In this document: positions 35,695 to 44,324 of the stretch, one piece after another
Numbering within the stretch: position 1 is the first letter of the stretch
How the letters are laid out: the number at the start of each line of letters is the position of its first letter
NCBI GenBank assembly: GCA_002163155.1
Contig: MAAO01000002.1
Span: 62,001 to 126,000, forward strand
DNA length: 64,000 bases
Reading direction: 5' to 3'
Source of the DNA: Halobacteriovorax marinus
Lineage (GTDB): Bacteria > Bdellovibrionota > Bacteriovoracia > Bacteriovoracales > Bacteriovoracaceae
Made by a program: the position numbers and the translations under genes
The notes under the pieces: model-generated
What the model saw: the letters and a program-made list of their open reading frames with translations, nothing else
Told to the model about the DNA's origin: nothing
The model's database searches: none

Positions 35695-37190
35695 AGTGGA
35701 ATAATTTTCTCCACTTGAATGAAGTTCTCTATCCTGAGAAAACCGCTATTGTGGATCAGAGATCAAATTTAAGTTATAACTATTCTGAGCTTAGTCATAT
35801 AGCAAACTCATGGGCCTTATATCTACAGAACTTAGGTATTGAAAAAGGGGACCGTGTTGCAATCCTCGCACAAAATAGGTTTGAGCATATCTCACTTCTA
35901 TTTGCAGTTTCAAAGTTAGGGGCCATTTTAGTTCCACTAAATTTTAGATTATCCATTGGAGAAGTTGATTCTATTCTAGAGCGTATTGAGGCAAAAGTTC
36001 TCTTAGCAGAAGGTGAACAACAGCAAAATTACAGTGGTAAGTATATAAATCTCAATGAATTTGATTACGCTACTCTTAGAGAACTAGCTACTACTCATGT
36101 AGATTTGTCGGCATACTTTGAAGAGACTTCTTCGACTTTAGATGACGATATTCTCATGCAATTCACTTCCGGCAGTACAGGAATCCCTAAAGGTGTTCTC
36201 ATGCATGGAAGAATGCTGTTATCAAACCAAGAGGGAACAGTTAAGAATTGGCAGTTAACAAATGATGATGTGACAATGGTGGAAACGCCATTTTTTCACA
36301 CCGGTGGTTATAATGTTCTGTGTTTACCTCTTTTATTCTTAGGGGGAAAAGTTGTTCTGGCAGAAAAATTTGATGTGGAAAATGTTTTTAGAACTATTCT
36401 TAAAGAAAGAATAACTGTTTACTTTGGTGTTCCCACAATGTTTCAGATGATTGCAGATACTGACAGCTTTGATTATATGGACTTTTCGTCTCTTCGCTTC
36501 TTTGTCTCTGGCGGTAGTGCCTGTCCAGTTGAACTCATAGAACAGTATCAACAAAAAGATCTTTCTTTTAAACAAGGTTTTGGTTTAACTGAAGTTGGTC
36601 CAAATTGTTTTCTCTTGGAATCAATTGATGCTATTACCAAACTAGGCTCTATTGGGAAACCTATGAGTCACTCTAATGTATTAGTAAAAGGCCTTAGCGG
36701 AGATATTGCAAAAGTTAATGAAGTAGGAGAGCTTCTTATTAAAGGAGATCACTTATGTCGTGGATACTATGCAGATGAAAACCGCTTTAATGAATCACTA
36801 GATAATGGATATTTTAAAACTGGAGATCTCGTTCGTTTTGATGAAGACGGTTTCTTCTATGTTACTGGACGAATTAAAGATATGTATATTTCAGGGGGTG
36901 AGAATGTTTATCCTGGTGAAGTCGAAAAGCAACTTGTGACAATTAAGGGCGTGCAAGAAGCTGTAGTAGTCGCTATCCCTTCTATGAAATGGGGGGAAGT
37001 GGGACACGCGTTCTTACAGACCAAACAAAGATTGATCTCATCTGATGATATTAGAGATCTTTTGAAGGATTCGCTCTCTAGATATAAATTTCCTCACTCA
37101 GTAGAGTGTTTAGACACTTTTCCACTCTTAGCGAATGGAAAGGTAAATAGAAATAAACTTAAAGAAATGGCCACCTTAATAGGGAGATAA
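35691..37190 (+). CDS. acyl-CoA synthetase/AMP-dependent ligase
   Basis: This enzyme of 499 residues activates a carboxylic acid with ATP and normally passes it to CoA. The AMP-binding P-loop is FTSGSTGIPKG (about 160-170). The A5 region reads GFGLTE, the hinge TGDLVRFDEDGFFYVTGR is followed by KDMYISGGENVYPGEVE, and the C-terminal catalytic Lys lies in NGKVNRNKL. The type matches fatty-acid or short-chain acyl-CoA ligases. Coupled to the hydrolase by ATGA and followed four bases later by a symporter that could import its substrate. Confidence 0.93.
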   Translation: MKWNNFLHLNEVLYPEKTAIVDQRSNLSYNYSELSHIANSWALYLQNLGIEKGDRVAILAQNRFEHISLLFAVSKLGAILVPLNFRLSIGEVDSILERIEAKVLLAEGEQQQNYSGKYINLNEFDYATLRELATTHVDLSAYFEETSSTLDDDILMQFTSGSTGIPKGVLMHGRMLLSNQEGTVKNWQLTNDDVTMVETPFFHTGGYNVLCLPLLFLGGKVVLAEKFDVENVFRTILKERITVYFGVPTMFQMIADTDSFDYMDFSSLRFFVSGGSACPVELIEQYQQKDLSFKQGFGLTEVGPNCFLLESIDAITKLGSIGKPMSHSNVLVKGLSGDIAKVNEVGELLIKGDHLCRGYYADENRFNESLDNGYFKTGDLVRFDEDGFFYVTGRIKDMYISGGENVYPGEVEKQLVTIKGVQEAVVVAIPSMKWGEVGHAFLQTKQRLISSDDIRDLLKDSLSRYKFPHSVECLDTFPLLANGKVNRNKLKEMATLIGR

Positions 37191-37193
37191 ACT

Positions 37194-38660
37194 ATGAATT
37201 CTGAAACTTTTAAATACGTTGTTACGTTTGTGTTTGTTGCATTCACTTTCTATCTCTCATACTTAGGTATGAAGAAAACCAAAGATCTTAGAGGATTCTC
37301 TATTGGCAATAAGGATATGGGACCAGTTCTTATTGGTATTACCATGGCCGCTTCAATTTCTTCTACTGCCACATTTGTTATTAATCCAGGTTTTGTCTAC
37401 ACACACGGATTAGCAGCTTACTTGCATTATGCAGTGGCAGCTAGTTTTGGAATTATTACAGCTTTTCTTCTTTTAACTAAAGGGTTTAGAAAACTTGGAG
37501 AGTCTAAGGGAAGTTTAACTATTCCTGATTGGATATATCACCGTTACCAAAGTAGAGGTCTTTCTCTATTTTTTGCTGTAATAAATTTATTAAGTGTCAC
37601 ATTTGTTGTACTCATTTTAGTGGGATGCTCAATTCTCTTAAGTTCTCTCTTTCCTGTTTCCCAGAAAATGGCACTCGTTATGTGCATTACGTTTGTTTTT
37701 AGTTATGTACTCATGGGTGGAACTTATGCCCATGCTTATACAAACACTTTTCAGGGAATCTTAATGGTTCTAATCAGTCTCTTTCTCTTTGGGTCGGGGC
37801 TAAAGTATTTTGAAGGGGGATTTCTCACTTCATTGCAATCCATTAGTCAAAGTTATGCTTCTATAGTTAATCCTGATAGTCATCTCTACTATGATTATTT
37901 CTCAGTTTTCATAAGTTCATTTCTCATAACGTTTGCACTGATGTTTCAGCCTCACATCTTTTCAAAAATTCTCTATATTAGAAAAGATGAAGATGTTTCT
38001 AAATTTATTGCTACTACTTTCATTGTAGGAACGGTTTTTGGTCTCATGCTCTTTGTTGGATTTTACGCTAAATTATCAGGTCTCGTTGTAGACAGACAAG
38101 ATATGGTAGTGAGCGAATACATCATTCAAGAATTCTCCACCGGTACTTTTGGACCATATATTCTAGTTTTTATTACCCTTACTTTACTGGCAGCTGGACT
38201 TTCTACTTTAGATGGAATTCTTGTTTCTCTCTCGGCGATGGTGGTCAATGATATTTATCTACCTTTCTTTGGTAAGAATCTAAATGAAGAAACTCGTGAG
38301 CGAAATGCTTTAAAACTTTCAAGAGTAGTTCTCATAGTCATTGGTCTCTTTTCCTTTGCTCTAGCGTGGAGTCCTCCAATGTTAGTGGGACTATTTGCGC
38401 AAAAGGGAATTTATGCTCTAGCGGCAGCGTCATTTACACCAATTTTATTAGGAGTATTAATGAATAGAGAACTTCCTATTTGGTTAATCGGAGGAGCTTC
38501 ACTCATTGGTTTTTTTGGGCACTTGATTCTTAATTTATTTCTAGGGTTCGCTAATCCTAGTGTATCGAGTTCAATTTCTATGATTTCCTCGCTTCTCTTT
38601 GCAATGGCCGGGATATGGTTTACGCAGAAAGAAAGTAAGCAAGTTGAGCTAAGTTCCTAA
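37194..38660 (+). CDS. sodium:solute symporter (SSS family)
   Basis: This inner-membrane protein of 488 residues has about 13 spans. Family marks include the GNKDMGPVLIGITMAASISSTATFV start (SSS spans 1-2) and the GLSTLDGILVSLSAMVVND region near the middle-late sodium-site helix. SSS members move acetate, pantothenate, proline or other small solutes with sodium. Last gene of the acyl operon, so import of a short carboxylate for the adjacent ligase is the natural inference. Confidence 0.92.
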   Translation: MNSETFKYVVTFVFVAFTFYLSYLGMKKTKDLRGFSIGNKDMGPVLIGITMAASISSTATFVINPGFVYTHGLAAYLHYAVAASFGIITAFLLLTKGFRKLGESKGSLTIPDWIYHRYQSRGLSLFFAVINLLSVTFVVLILVGCSILLSSLFPVSQKMALVMCITFVFSYVLMGGTYAHAYTNTFQGILMVLISLFLFGSGLKYFEGGFLTSLQSISQSYASIVNPDSHLYYDYFSVFISSFLITFALMFQPHIFSKILYIRKDEDVSKFIATTFIVGTVFGLMLFVGFYAKLSGLVVDRQDMVVSEYIIQEFSTGTFGPYILVFITLTLLAAGLSTLDGILVSLSAMVVNDIYLPFFGKNLNEETRERNALKLSRVVLIVIGLFSFALAWSPPMLVGLFAQKGIYALAAASFTPILLGVLMNRELPIWLIGGASLIGFFGHLILNLFLGFANPSVSSSISMISSLLFAMAGIWFTQKESKQVELSS

Positions 38661-38760
38661 TATAATTAAACAAGATCCTATATGATATTTTAAATTTATG
38701 GCCAAATACCTCTACAAAAAGCTATAAATCAAAAATATTCTAATGAAAGGATCTTATAAA

Positions 38761-39810
38761 ATGTTTAAGAATTTAGAGAGACGAGATATATTTCTTTGGT
38801 ACTTAATCCTAAGTGCCATGACTGTTCTCATGGTTTTTGTTGGTGGATTAACTAGGCTAACTGGTTCTGGTTTATCCATGGTGGATTGGAAACCAATTAT
38901 GGGTGTCATTCCTCCCTTATCTCTAGAGAGTTGGTTAGAGGCCTTTGAAAACTATAAGAGGTTTCCTGAGTTTCAACAAACGAAGAGCTCTCTAACATTG
39001 GAAGGATTTAAATCTATTTTCTATCTTGAATATCTTCATCGAATTCTTGGACGCTCTTTTGCTCCTGTTTTGATTTTTCCTTGGATCTTCTTTAACTTTA
39101 AAAAGAAACTTCTTAGAAAAGATAACTTTAAAATATTGGGAATGTTACTTCTTGGAGGATCGCAAGGCCTTATGGGCTGGTACATGGTTAAGAGTGGGTT
39201 AGTGAATGATCCCTATGTTAGTCACTATCGATTAGCCGCCCATCTCATTCTCGCCATTTTCATAATGGGGCTATTTTTTTGGATGGCGTTAAGAGAATTG
39301 CCTAGTGCAGAAAAAGCACAGAGTGAATCTTCTCTCTTGAAAAAATTATCATGCATTATTCTTAGTTTAATTATTGTACAAATTATCTATGGAGCCTTCA
39401 TGGCAGGTTTAGGTGCCGGTCATGGTTACAATACTTTTCCAAAGATGGGGGAAGTGTGGTTTCCTGAGCAATTACAATTTTCTGGGATAAGCTCTTTGCT
39501 ATCGAAAATGATTTCTGACAATACGTTTGTTCATTTTATTCATAGACTACTGGCCTATACGCTTTCTCTCTTAATTTGTTTTATGTTCTATAAATCAAGA
39601 AAGACCCAGTTAAACACAAGTCAAAAATCTGCTATTAAGCACCTGCTTTATATGGTGGTTCTTCAGTTTACTCTTGGAGTGATCACTCTCTTAACTTTTG
39701 TTCCTATTTTCATGGCATCAATTCACCAAATGGGAGCGGTGGCACTCTTTATCGCTGGGGTTTATACAGTATTTACTTTTAGCGAAAATGAAATCACTAC
39801 TTCGCTGTAA
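38761..39810 (+). CDS. ctaA: heme A synthase (CtaA/COX15 family)
   Basis: This membrane enzyme oxidises heme O to heme A for cytochrome oxidase. About 349 residues from the ATG with AAAGGA ten bases upstream; a start at 38743 would add six residues. Eight spans and the paired heme-ligand histidines are visible: EYLHRILGR, SHYRLAAHL, FVHFIHRLLAY and SIHQMGA. The early GGLTRLTGSGLSMVDWKP block is typical of COX15-type enzymes, as is the long loop with GHGYNTFPKMGEVW. It implies an aa3-type oxidase elsewhere. Its end overlaps the cyclase gene by 14 bases. Confidence 0.95.
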   Translation: MFKNLERRDIFLWYLILSAMTVLMVFVGGLTRLTGSGLSMVDWKPIMGVIPPLSLESWLEAFENYKRFPEFQQTKSSLTLEGFKSIFYLEYLHRILGRSFAPVLIFPWIFFNFKKKLLRKDNFKILGMLLLGGSQGLMGWYMVKSGLVNDPYVSHYRLAAHLILAIFIMGLFFWMALRELPSAEKAQSESSLLKKLSCIILSLIIVQIIYGAFMAGLGAGHGYNTFPKMGEVWFPEQLQFSGISSLLSKMISDNTFVHFIHRLLAYTLSLLICFMFYKSRKTQLNTSQKSAIKHLLYMVVLQFTLGVITLLTFVPIFMASIHQMGAVALFIAGVYTVFTFSENEITTSL

Positions 39811-42043
39811 GGGTGTAGACTCCGTCCCATTCTTCTGGTGGCGGGTTCTCTTTAAAATCATGGCACCTCTTAATATAAACCTCACTAGGATTAATTGAAG
39901 GGATTTTGTTAGGGTATCTATTCTTTTCAAATTGGATGCTAGTAGTAAATTCTTTAATAGCTTCATCCCACTGTTTATTCTTGTAAAACTCTAGTCCCTT
40001 TTCAAACGTCTCTTTTAAATCTAATAAGTTTTTTTCTGTTTCTCCGTGGCTCCCTAGGAGATCAAACGTTTTTACGGGCTCACTCTTTCCTACAACTTTT
40101 ATAGTATCTAACTCTCGCCAATCAAAACCTTCTCCTGTTAAATTCTTAGTAAATTCTGTCACATGATTGAAGATTCCATATTGTTTGGCCGCTTCTTCTA
40201 AGCGTGCTGCGAGATTCACAGAATCTCCCATCATAGTGTAATTCATTCTGTTTTTTGAGCCCATATTTCCAGTCACTATTTCTCCAGAATTTAAACCAAT
40301 CCTCATACGCATAATTTTAACAACTGCGGGCCATTTGTCTCCTTCGCTGACCCATTTCTCTCTTAATTCAAGTAGTGCTTCCTGCATTTTTAAACTAACC
40401 CTACAAGCCCTAGAGGCGTGATCATCCTGATGCATAGGAGCACCAAAGAAAGCAATAATGGCATCTCCTTCATACTTATCCAGTGTCCCATGTTCATCTA
40501 GGAGAATATCTGTCATGACGGTTAAGTATTCATTTAGAAGTTCCACTAATTCTGTGGCCGACAATTTTTCAGAGAAAGAGGAAAAACTTTGAATGTCTGT
40601 AAAGAAAGCGGTGAGTTCTTCTGCTTTTCCTCCAAGAGTAGGTTGATCACCACTGTCATACATCATCTCAATAAGTTCGGGAGAAATATAGTTACCAAAA
40701 GCTTGTCTCAAGAACGCTTTGTCCTTAGTCGTATTATAAAAATCAAGCATGGTTATCCATAAATAAGAACCAATGACTGCGTGAAGTACAAAGAAGAGCG
40801 TAAGTTCATAACCCAGTGGGGAGAAATAAAAAGTATCAGAAAGGATTAAACCTAGGGAAAATGAAATAACAAAAATTGCATCATAGAAGGCACTTTCTTT
40901 CCAAGATATAGCAATCATAGAAAAAGTTCCTAAGAGCATTAAGCACCATGACCATAGGAATGAAGAATTCTTGGGGGCAAAATTTCTCTTATCAAGCATC
41001 ATTTGCGCCATATTCATGTGAAAGAAAACTCCTGGAAGTTTAGGATCTACAGGTGTGTATCTCAAATCATGGGCACCAAATGCGGTGGAAGCAATAAAAA
41101 CCGCTTTATCTTTAAACGCTTCAAACATATCAGGGTCATCATTACTGGCCTCTAGTAATTGATAAATAGGAACGCTCAAAAAGTTTGTACTATCTCCTAA
41201 CCAGATGATTTTAGTTTCTCCTCCGAAGTTCAACTCCAACTCCCCGTAGGGTAATTTCAAAACTCCAGATCCTTGAGCATCTATATTGATTTGAGGTGTT
41301 TCTTTTGATAGTAACTGATAAGTTGAGAGAGCAATTGAGGGTAGAAACATTTCGTCTAAATTAGCAACGACAGGATATTTTCTAAACACTCCATCAGGAT
41401 CTTCTTTCGCTCCAATAAAAGCAAGCACAGGATCTGCTGCAAGAATTTTATCTATGGGATAAGTTGTAGACATGACTCTGAAGATTTCTAAACTAAGTTC
41501 TGCTTCTTGATTAGATTCTAATATGAAGTTATATAAAGTATCAGGTGTTTCACTCAAGGATACATTATCTTCTTCTTGATCTATAGATGCTAGCGAGTAA
41601 GGAATGATAATTTTCTTACCATGCTTCTGAAATTTCTTTATTGCAGTTGCAAATTCTTCATCGGGGCTTATTTTAGCAATTGACCTTTCAACTTCGGAAA
41701 AGACCACATCAAAAGCTATGACTTTCGCACCGTAGTGGTCAAGCTTCTCAATAATAGGAACCCAGGTTGCTCTTGACCAAGGAAAACGTCCTAGTTTTTT
41801 TAAAGAGAGATCATCGATTGCGGCGAGGGCAATATCCTTAGAAATAGGTGTTTTGTCACGTGAGACATTCATACGAAAATCATAGAAGCGATCTTCAAAG
41901 TATGATGGGTAAATAAGCATGTTCTTCACCCATACGGGAAAATTAGAGTATTCTATTTGTCTTTGAAATTGGTAGATACCAACACTAATAATAGAAAACA
42001 CAACCAAATTAAATAGTCCGACAAAGCGTACAATCTTAAACAT
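39797..42043 (-). CDS. CHASE2-domain class III adenylate/guanylate cyclase
   Basis: This encodes 748 residues. An N-terminal span (about 8-25) leads into a periplasmic CHASE2 sensor domain (about 35-340, with DIALAAIDDLSLKKLGRFPWSR and KAVFIASTAFG). Three spans follow (about 355-440), then a class III cyclase domain (about 480-680) with metal Asp residues in FFTDIQSFSSFS and KYEGDAIIAFFG, and the TMMGDSVNLAARLE motif carrying the purine-specifying Asp and the catalytic Asn and Arg. A short TPR-like tail follows. It faces the FecR operon across 121 bases. Confidence 0.93.
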   Translation of the reverse strand: MFKIVRFVGLFNLVVFSIISVGIYQFQRQIEYSNFPVWVKNMLIYPSYFEDRFYDFRMNVSRDKTPISKDIALAAIDDLSLKKLGRFPWSRATWVPIIEKLDHYGAKVIAFDVVFSEVERSIAKISPDEEFATAIKKFQKHGKKIIIPYSLASIDQEEDNVSLSETPDTLYNFILESNQEAELSLEIFRVMSTTYPIDKILAADPVLAFIGAKEDPDGVFRKYPVVANLDEMFLPSIALSTYQLLSKETPQINIDAQGSGVLKLPYGELELNFGGETKIIWLGDSTNFLSVPIYQLLEASNDDPDMFEAFKDKAVFIASTAFGAHDLRYTPVDPKLPGVFFHMNMAQMMLDKRNFAPKNSSFLWSWCLMLLGTFSMIAISWKESAFYDAIFVISFSLGLILSDTFYFSPLGYELTLFFVLHAVIGSYLWITMLDFYNTTKDKAFLRQAFGNYISPELIEMMYDSGDQPTLGGKAEELTAFFTDIQSFSSFSEKLSATELVELLNEYLTVMTDILLDEHGTLDKYEGDAIIAFFGAPMHQDDHASRACRVSLKMQEALLELREKWVSEGDKWPAVVKIMRMRIGLNSGEIVTGNMGSKNRMNYTMMGDSVNLAARLEEAAKQYGIFNHVTEFTKNLTGEGFDWRELDTIKVVGKSEPVKTFDLLGSHGETEKNLLDLKETFEKGLEFYKNKQWDEAIKEFTTSIQFEKNRYPNKIPSINPSEVYIKRCHDFKENPPPEEWDGVYTLTAK

Positions 42044-42093
42044 CTAATCTCCCTGCTATCTTTTCGACTTTTTATCATTTCATGCAACATAAT

Positions 42094-42124
42094 TTTCTTT
42101 AAAGAAATAGAACTCATAAGTTCT
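42094..42124. promoter_or_regulatory. two adjacent palindromes in the cyclase/FecR control region
   Basis: TTTCTTTAAAGAAA (42094-42107) is a perfect 14-base palindrome and AGAACT-CATA-AGTTCT (42109-42124) follows one base later. They lie between the divergent cyclase and FecR-domain genes, about 50 and 40 bases from the respective starts, and are good candidate regulator sites. Confidence 0.55.
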
Positions 42125-42164
42125 TGCTTCGATAAAAAAATCCAAAATAAAATAGAATTATTCT

Positions 42165-44315
42165 ATGAAAAAACTACTACTACTTACTATTTTACTCAAT
42201 TTCTCATCCACCTCTGCCAAAGGGATTATTGCTACAATAACTCTTTTGAAAGGATCCGGAAGTGTCCTCTTTCCCGGCGCACAACATGTTGTTCCTATAA
42301 AGAAGGGAATGAAGCTTCTCGAAGACACATCCATTCTTACAAATGATAAAACGTTTGTGAAAATCTCCTTTTTAGCTGGTGGGAAAACTTCAATCGGTGC
42401 CAATACTAAAATCGTATTGGTTAAGGGGGGTAAGAAGAAAGCAACATTTGTTAGTCTTCTTAAAGGTCAGATCAGAGCGAATATTCCTAAGAAGTCGGGA
42501 AGGGTGCACGATAACCTAAAACATAAACTCATTATAAAAACTCGCCATGCCTCACTTGGGGTAAGGGGAACAGAGTTTTTGACTGTGCACAACCCTGAAA
42601 ACCATATTACTTCCATGATTACGTTTAAGGGGGAAGTGGCCTTTGTGAAAGTGAAGAAGAATCTACTTTCTACTAAGGTTGAAAAAAGAATTCTTGGTCT
42701 GATGCAGGTTGATGATTTTGATGCCATCCTAGATGGAAAGGATTCTGAAGTTGTACGAGAGGGAAGATATTCAGGAGTCATACCTACTAAAGAAATTGCC
42801 ACTATCCCTACTAAAATTTCTCCAAAACAATACGAGATTTTAAAAAGTAACGTAAATCTGGACTTTGATAATAAGAGTGAAGTTGTTAGTAATGGTGAAA
42901 AGGATAAGAAGGGAACTTATAAAACTTATGTTGATGATCCTCCTGCAGAAGGATTTTATGATGATGAAACTGGAGCTTATGCACCAAGGTCCGGTGGTTA
43001 TTTAGATATAGAAACGAGTATTTATGTTCAACCTGACCCTGGAAGTAAGTTAGATAAAAAAAATAATGTCTATATTCTCTCTGATCAATTTGGTGGCGTT
43101 GATGAAAAAACTGGGGATTATATTCCCCCTGAAGGTTTAAGTCTTACTGCTAGTAAGGGATTTGTTATTAAAGATATGACAAATGCAGAACAACTTCGAA
43201 TTGCATCAAAAGTTTTTGGTATTGATGTAGATGGAATCTTAACTCCAAAGATCAAACGAAATTTAAAGAAGAGTTTATCGCAAATGTTATTTGTAAAGAA
43301 AGCTATTCTTAATAATGAGATTCGAGATGAGCTCTTAGACCTTGAAGATTCAGATGTTGATGGATTAGAAAACATTGCAAGAGAATTTAGAAGAGCACTT
43401 GATAGTATTAAAGAGGTATTGGAAGTGAATACTTCTCTCGCTCTAGGTACAAGTTCAAATGTAACTGATCAGGCATTTGGCCAAACATTTAAAGTTTCAA
43501 ATGTAAGTAGCTCGTTCTTGGAGTTTGATTTTGAAATTAAACATAACAACTATCTCTTATCTAACTGGGTTTCTACACCATATTTTGGTTTTGAATTAAC
43601 TAAGTATTTCTCTAGTCACGAAAATGTAAAGAGCTCTTCACTTTGGGTTTTTAATATAGGAATCGAAAATAAAATTAGTCATGGATTTGGAGATTTAAAT
43701 ATTGATTTAGAAGTTAAGAAGGCCAGCAAACTAGAAAAGAATAATATGTTCTACGAATCTTTTTACAATGTTGAAAGTGTTAAACACCAATCCGAGAGTA
43801 GTTTCTTTTATCAATTCATAGAAGTCTCTGTGAAAGAAAAAATTAAAATAGACAAATGGAGATCTGTTTCATTTGGAGCAGATTTTAAAAACTATGACAC
43901 TTTTTCAGAGACTCTTAATGGGAAACAATTTAACTATTGGGCAGAATTACAAGGACGTTTCCTTCCCCGCTATGAATTAGTAGGCAAGTATTTAGTTTCA
44001 GATCGCTCGTCTAAGCAATCAATTGGAAAAACATCCAAAACAGGTTTTTCGGCACAGTTTAATATCTACGAAATTTATACGAGATTCACTTTTCGCTCAG
44101 AATTCTCTAATTTTTCTCTTAAACACAAAGATAGCGTCGTGGCCAGCTCCAAGGGTGTGGAGAAGGAAAGTACATTGAAGTTTGGTTTAGATTCAGAACT
44201 CGGAATCAATTTCTCTATTGGTCTTAATCAAGAATTTATAAAAGTAAAAAGTTTATTAAACGAAGCAAATTATAAGGAAAGTAAAACTATGGTGAGTTTA
44301 AATTATACCTACTAG
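42165..44315 (+). CDS. exported FecR-domain protein with barrel-like C-terminus
   Basis: This encodes 716 residues with a signal peptide (cleavage near TSAKG). Residues about 25-165 match a FecR domain (VLFPGAQHVVPIKKGMKL, DTSILTNDKTFVKISFLAG, then TRHASLGVRGTEFLTVH). Four short repeats at about 264-325 share a D-x2-T-x2-Y pattern ending in Pro-Gly. A helical linker follows, then about 250 residues of aromatic-rich strands ending NYTY, as in outer-membrane barrels. Unlike classical FecR it has no cytoplasmic part. First gene of an operon containing an ECF sigma factor. Confidence 0.85.
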   Translation: MKKLLLLTILLNFSSTSAKGIIATITLLKGSGSVLFPGAQHVVPIKKGMKLLEDTSILTNDKTFVKISFLAGGKTSIGANTKIVLVKGGKKKATFVSLLKGQIRANIPKKSGRVHDNLKHKLIIKTRHASLGVRGTEFLTVHNPENHITSMITFKGEVAFVKVKKNLLSTKVEKRILGLMQVDDFDAILDGKDSEVVREGRYSGVIPTKEIATIPTKISPKQYEILKSNVNLDFDNKSEVVSNGEKDKKGTYKTYVDDPPAEGFYDDETGAYAPRSGGYLDIETSIYVQPDPGSKLDKKNNVYILSDQFGGVDEKTGDYIPPEGLSLTASKGFVIKDMTNAEQLRIASKVFGIDVDGILTPKIKRNLKKSLSQMLFVKKAILNNEIRDELLDLEDSDVDGLENIAREFRRALDSIKEVLEVNTSLALGTSSNVTDQAFGQTFKVSNVSSSFLEFDFEIKHNNYLLSNWVSTPYFGFELTKYFSSHENVKSSSLWVFNIGIENKISHGFGDLNIDLEVKKASKLEKNNMFYESFYNVESVKHQSESSFFYQFIEVSVKEKIKIDKWRSVSFGADFKNYDTFSETLNGKQFNYWAELQGRFLPRYELVGKYLVSDRSSKQSIGKTSKTGFSAQFNIYEIYTRFTFRSEFSNFSLKHKDSVVASSKGVEKESTLKFGLDSELGINFSIGLNQEFIKVKSLLNEANYKESKTMVSLNYTY

Positions 44316-44324
44316 GGTTAATGT

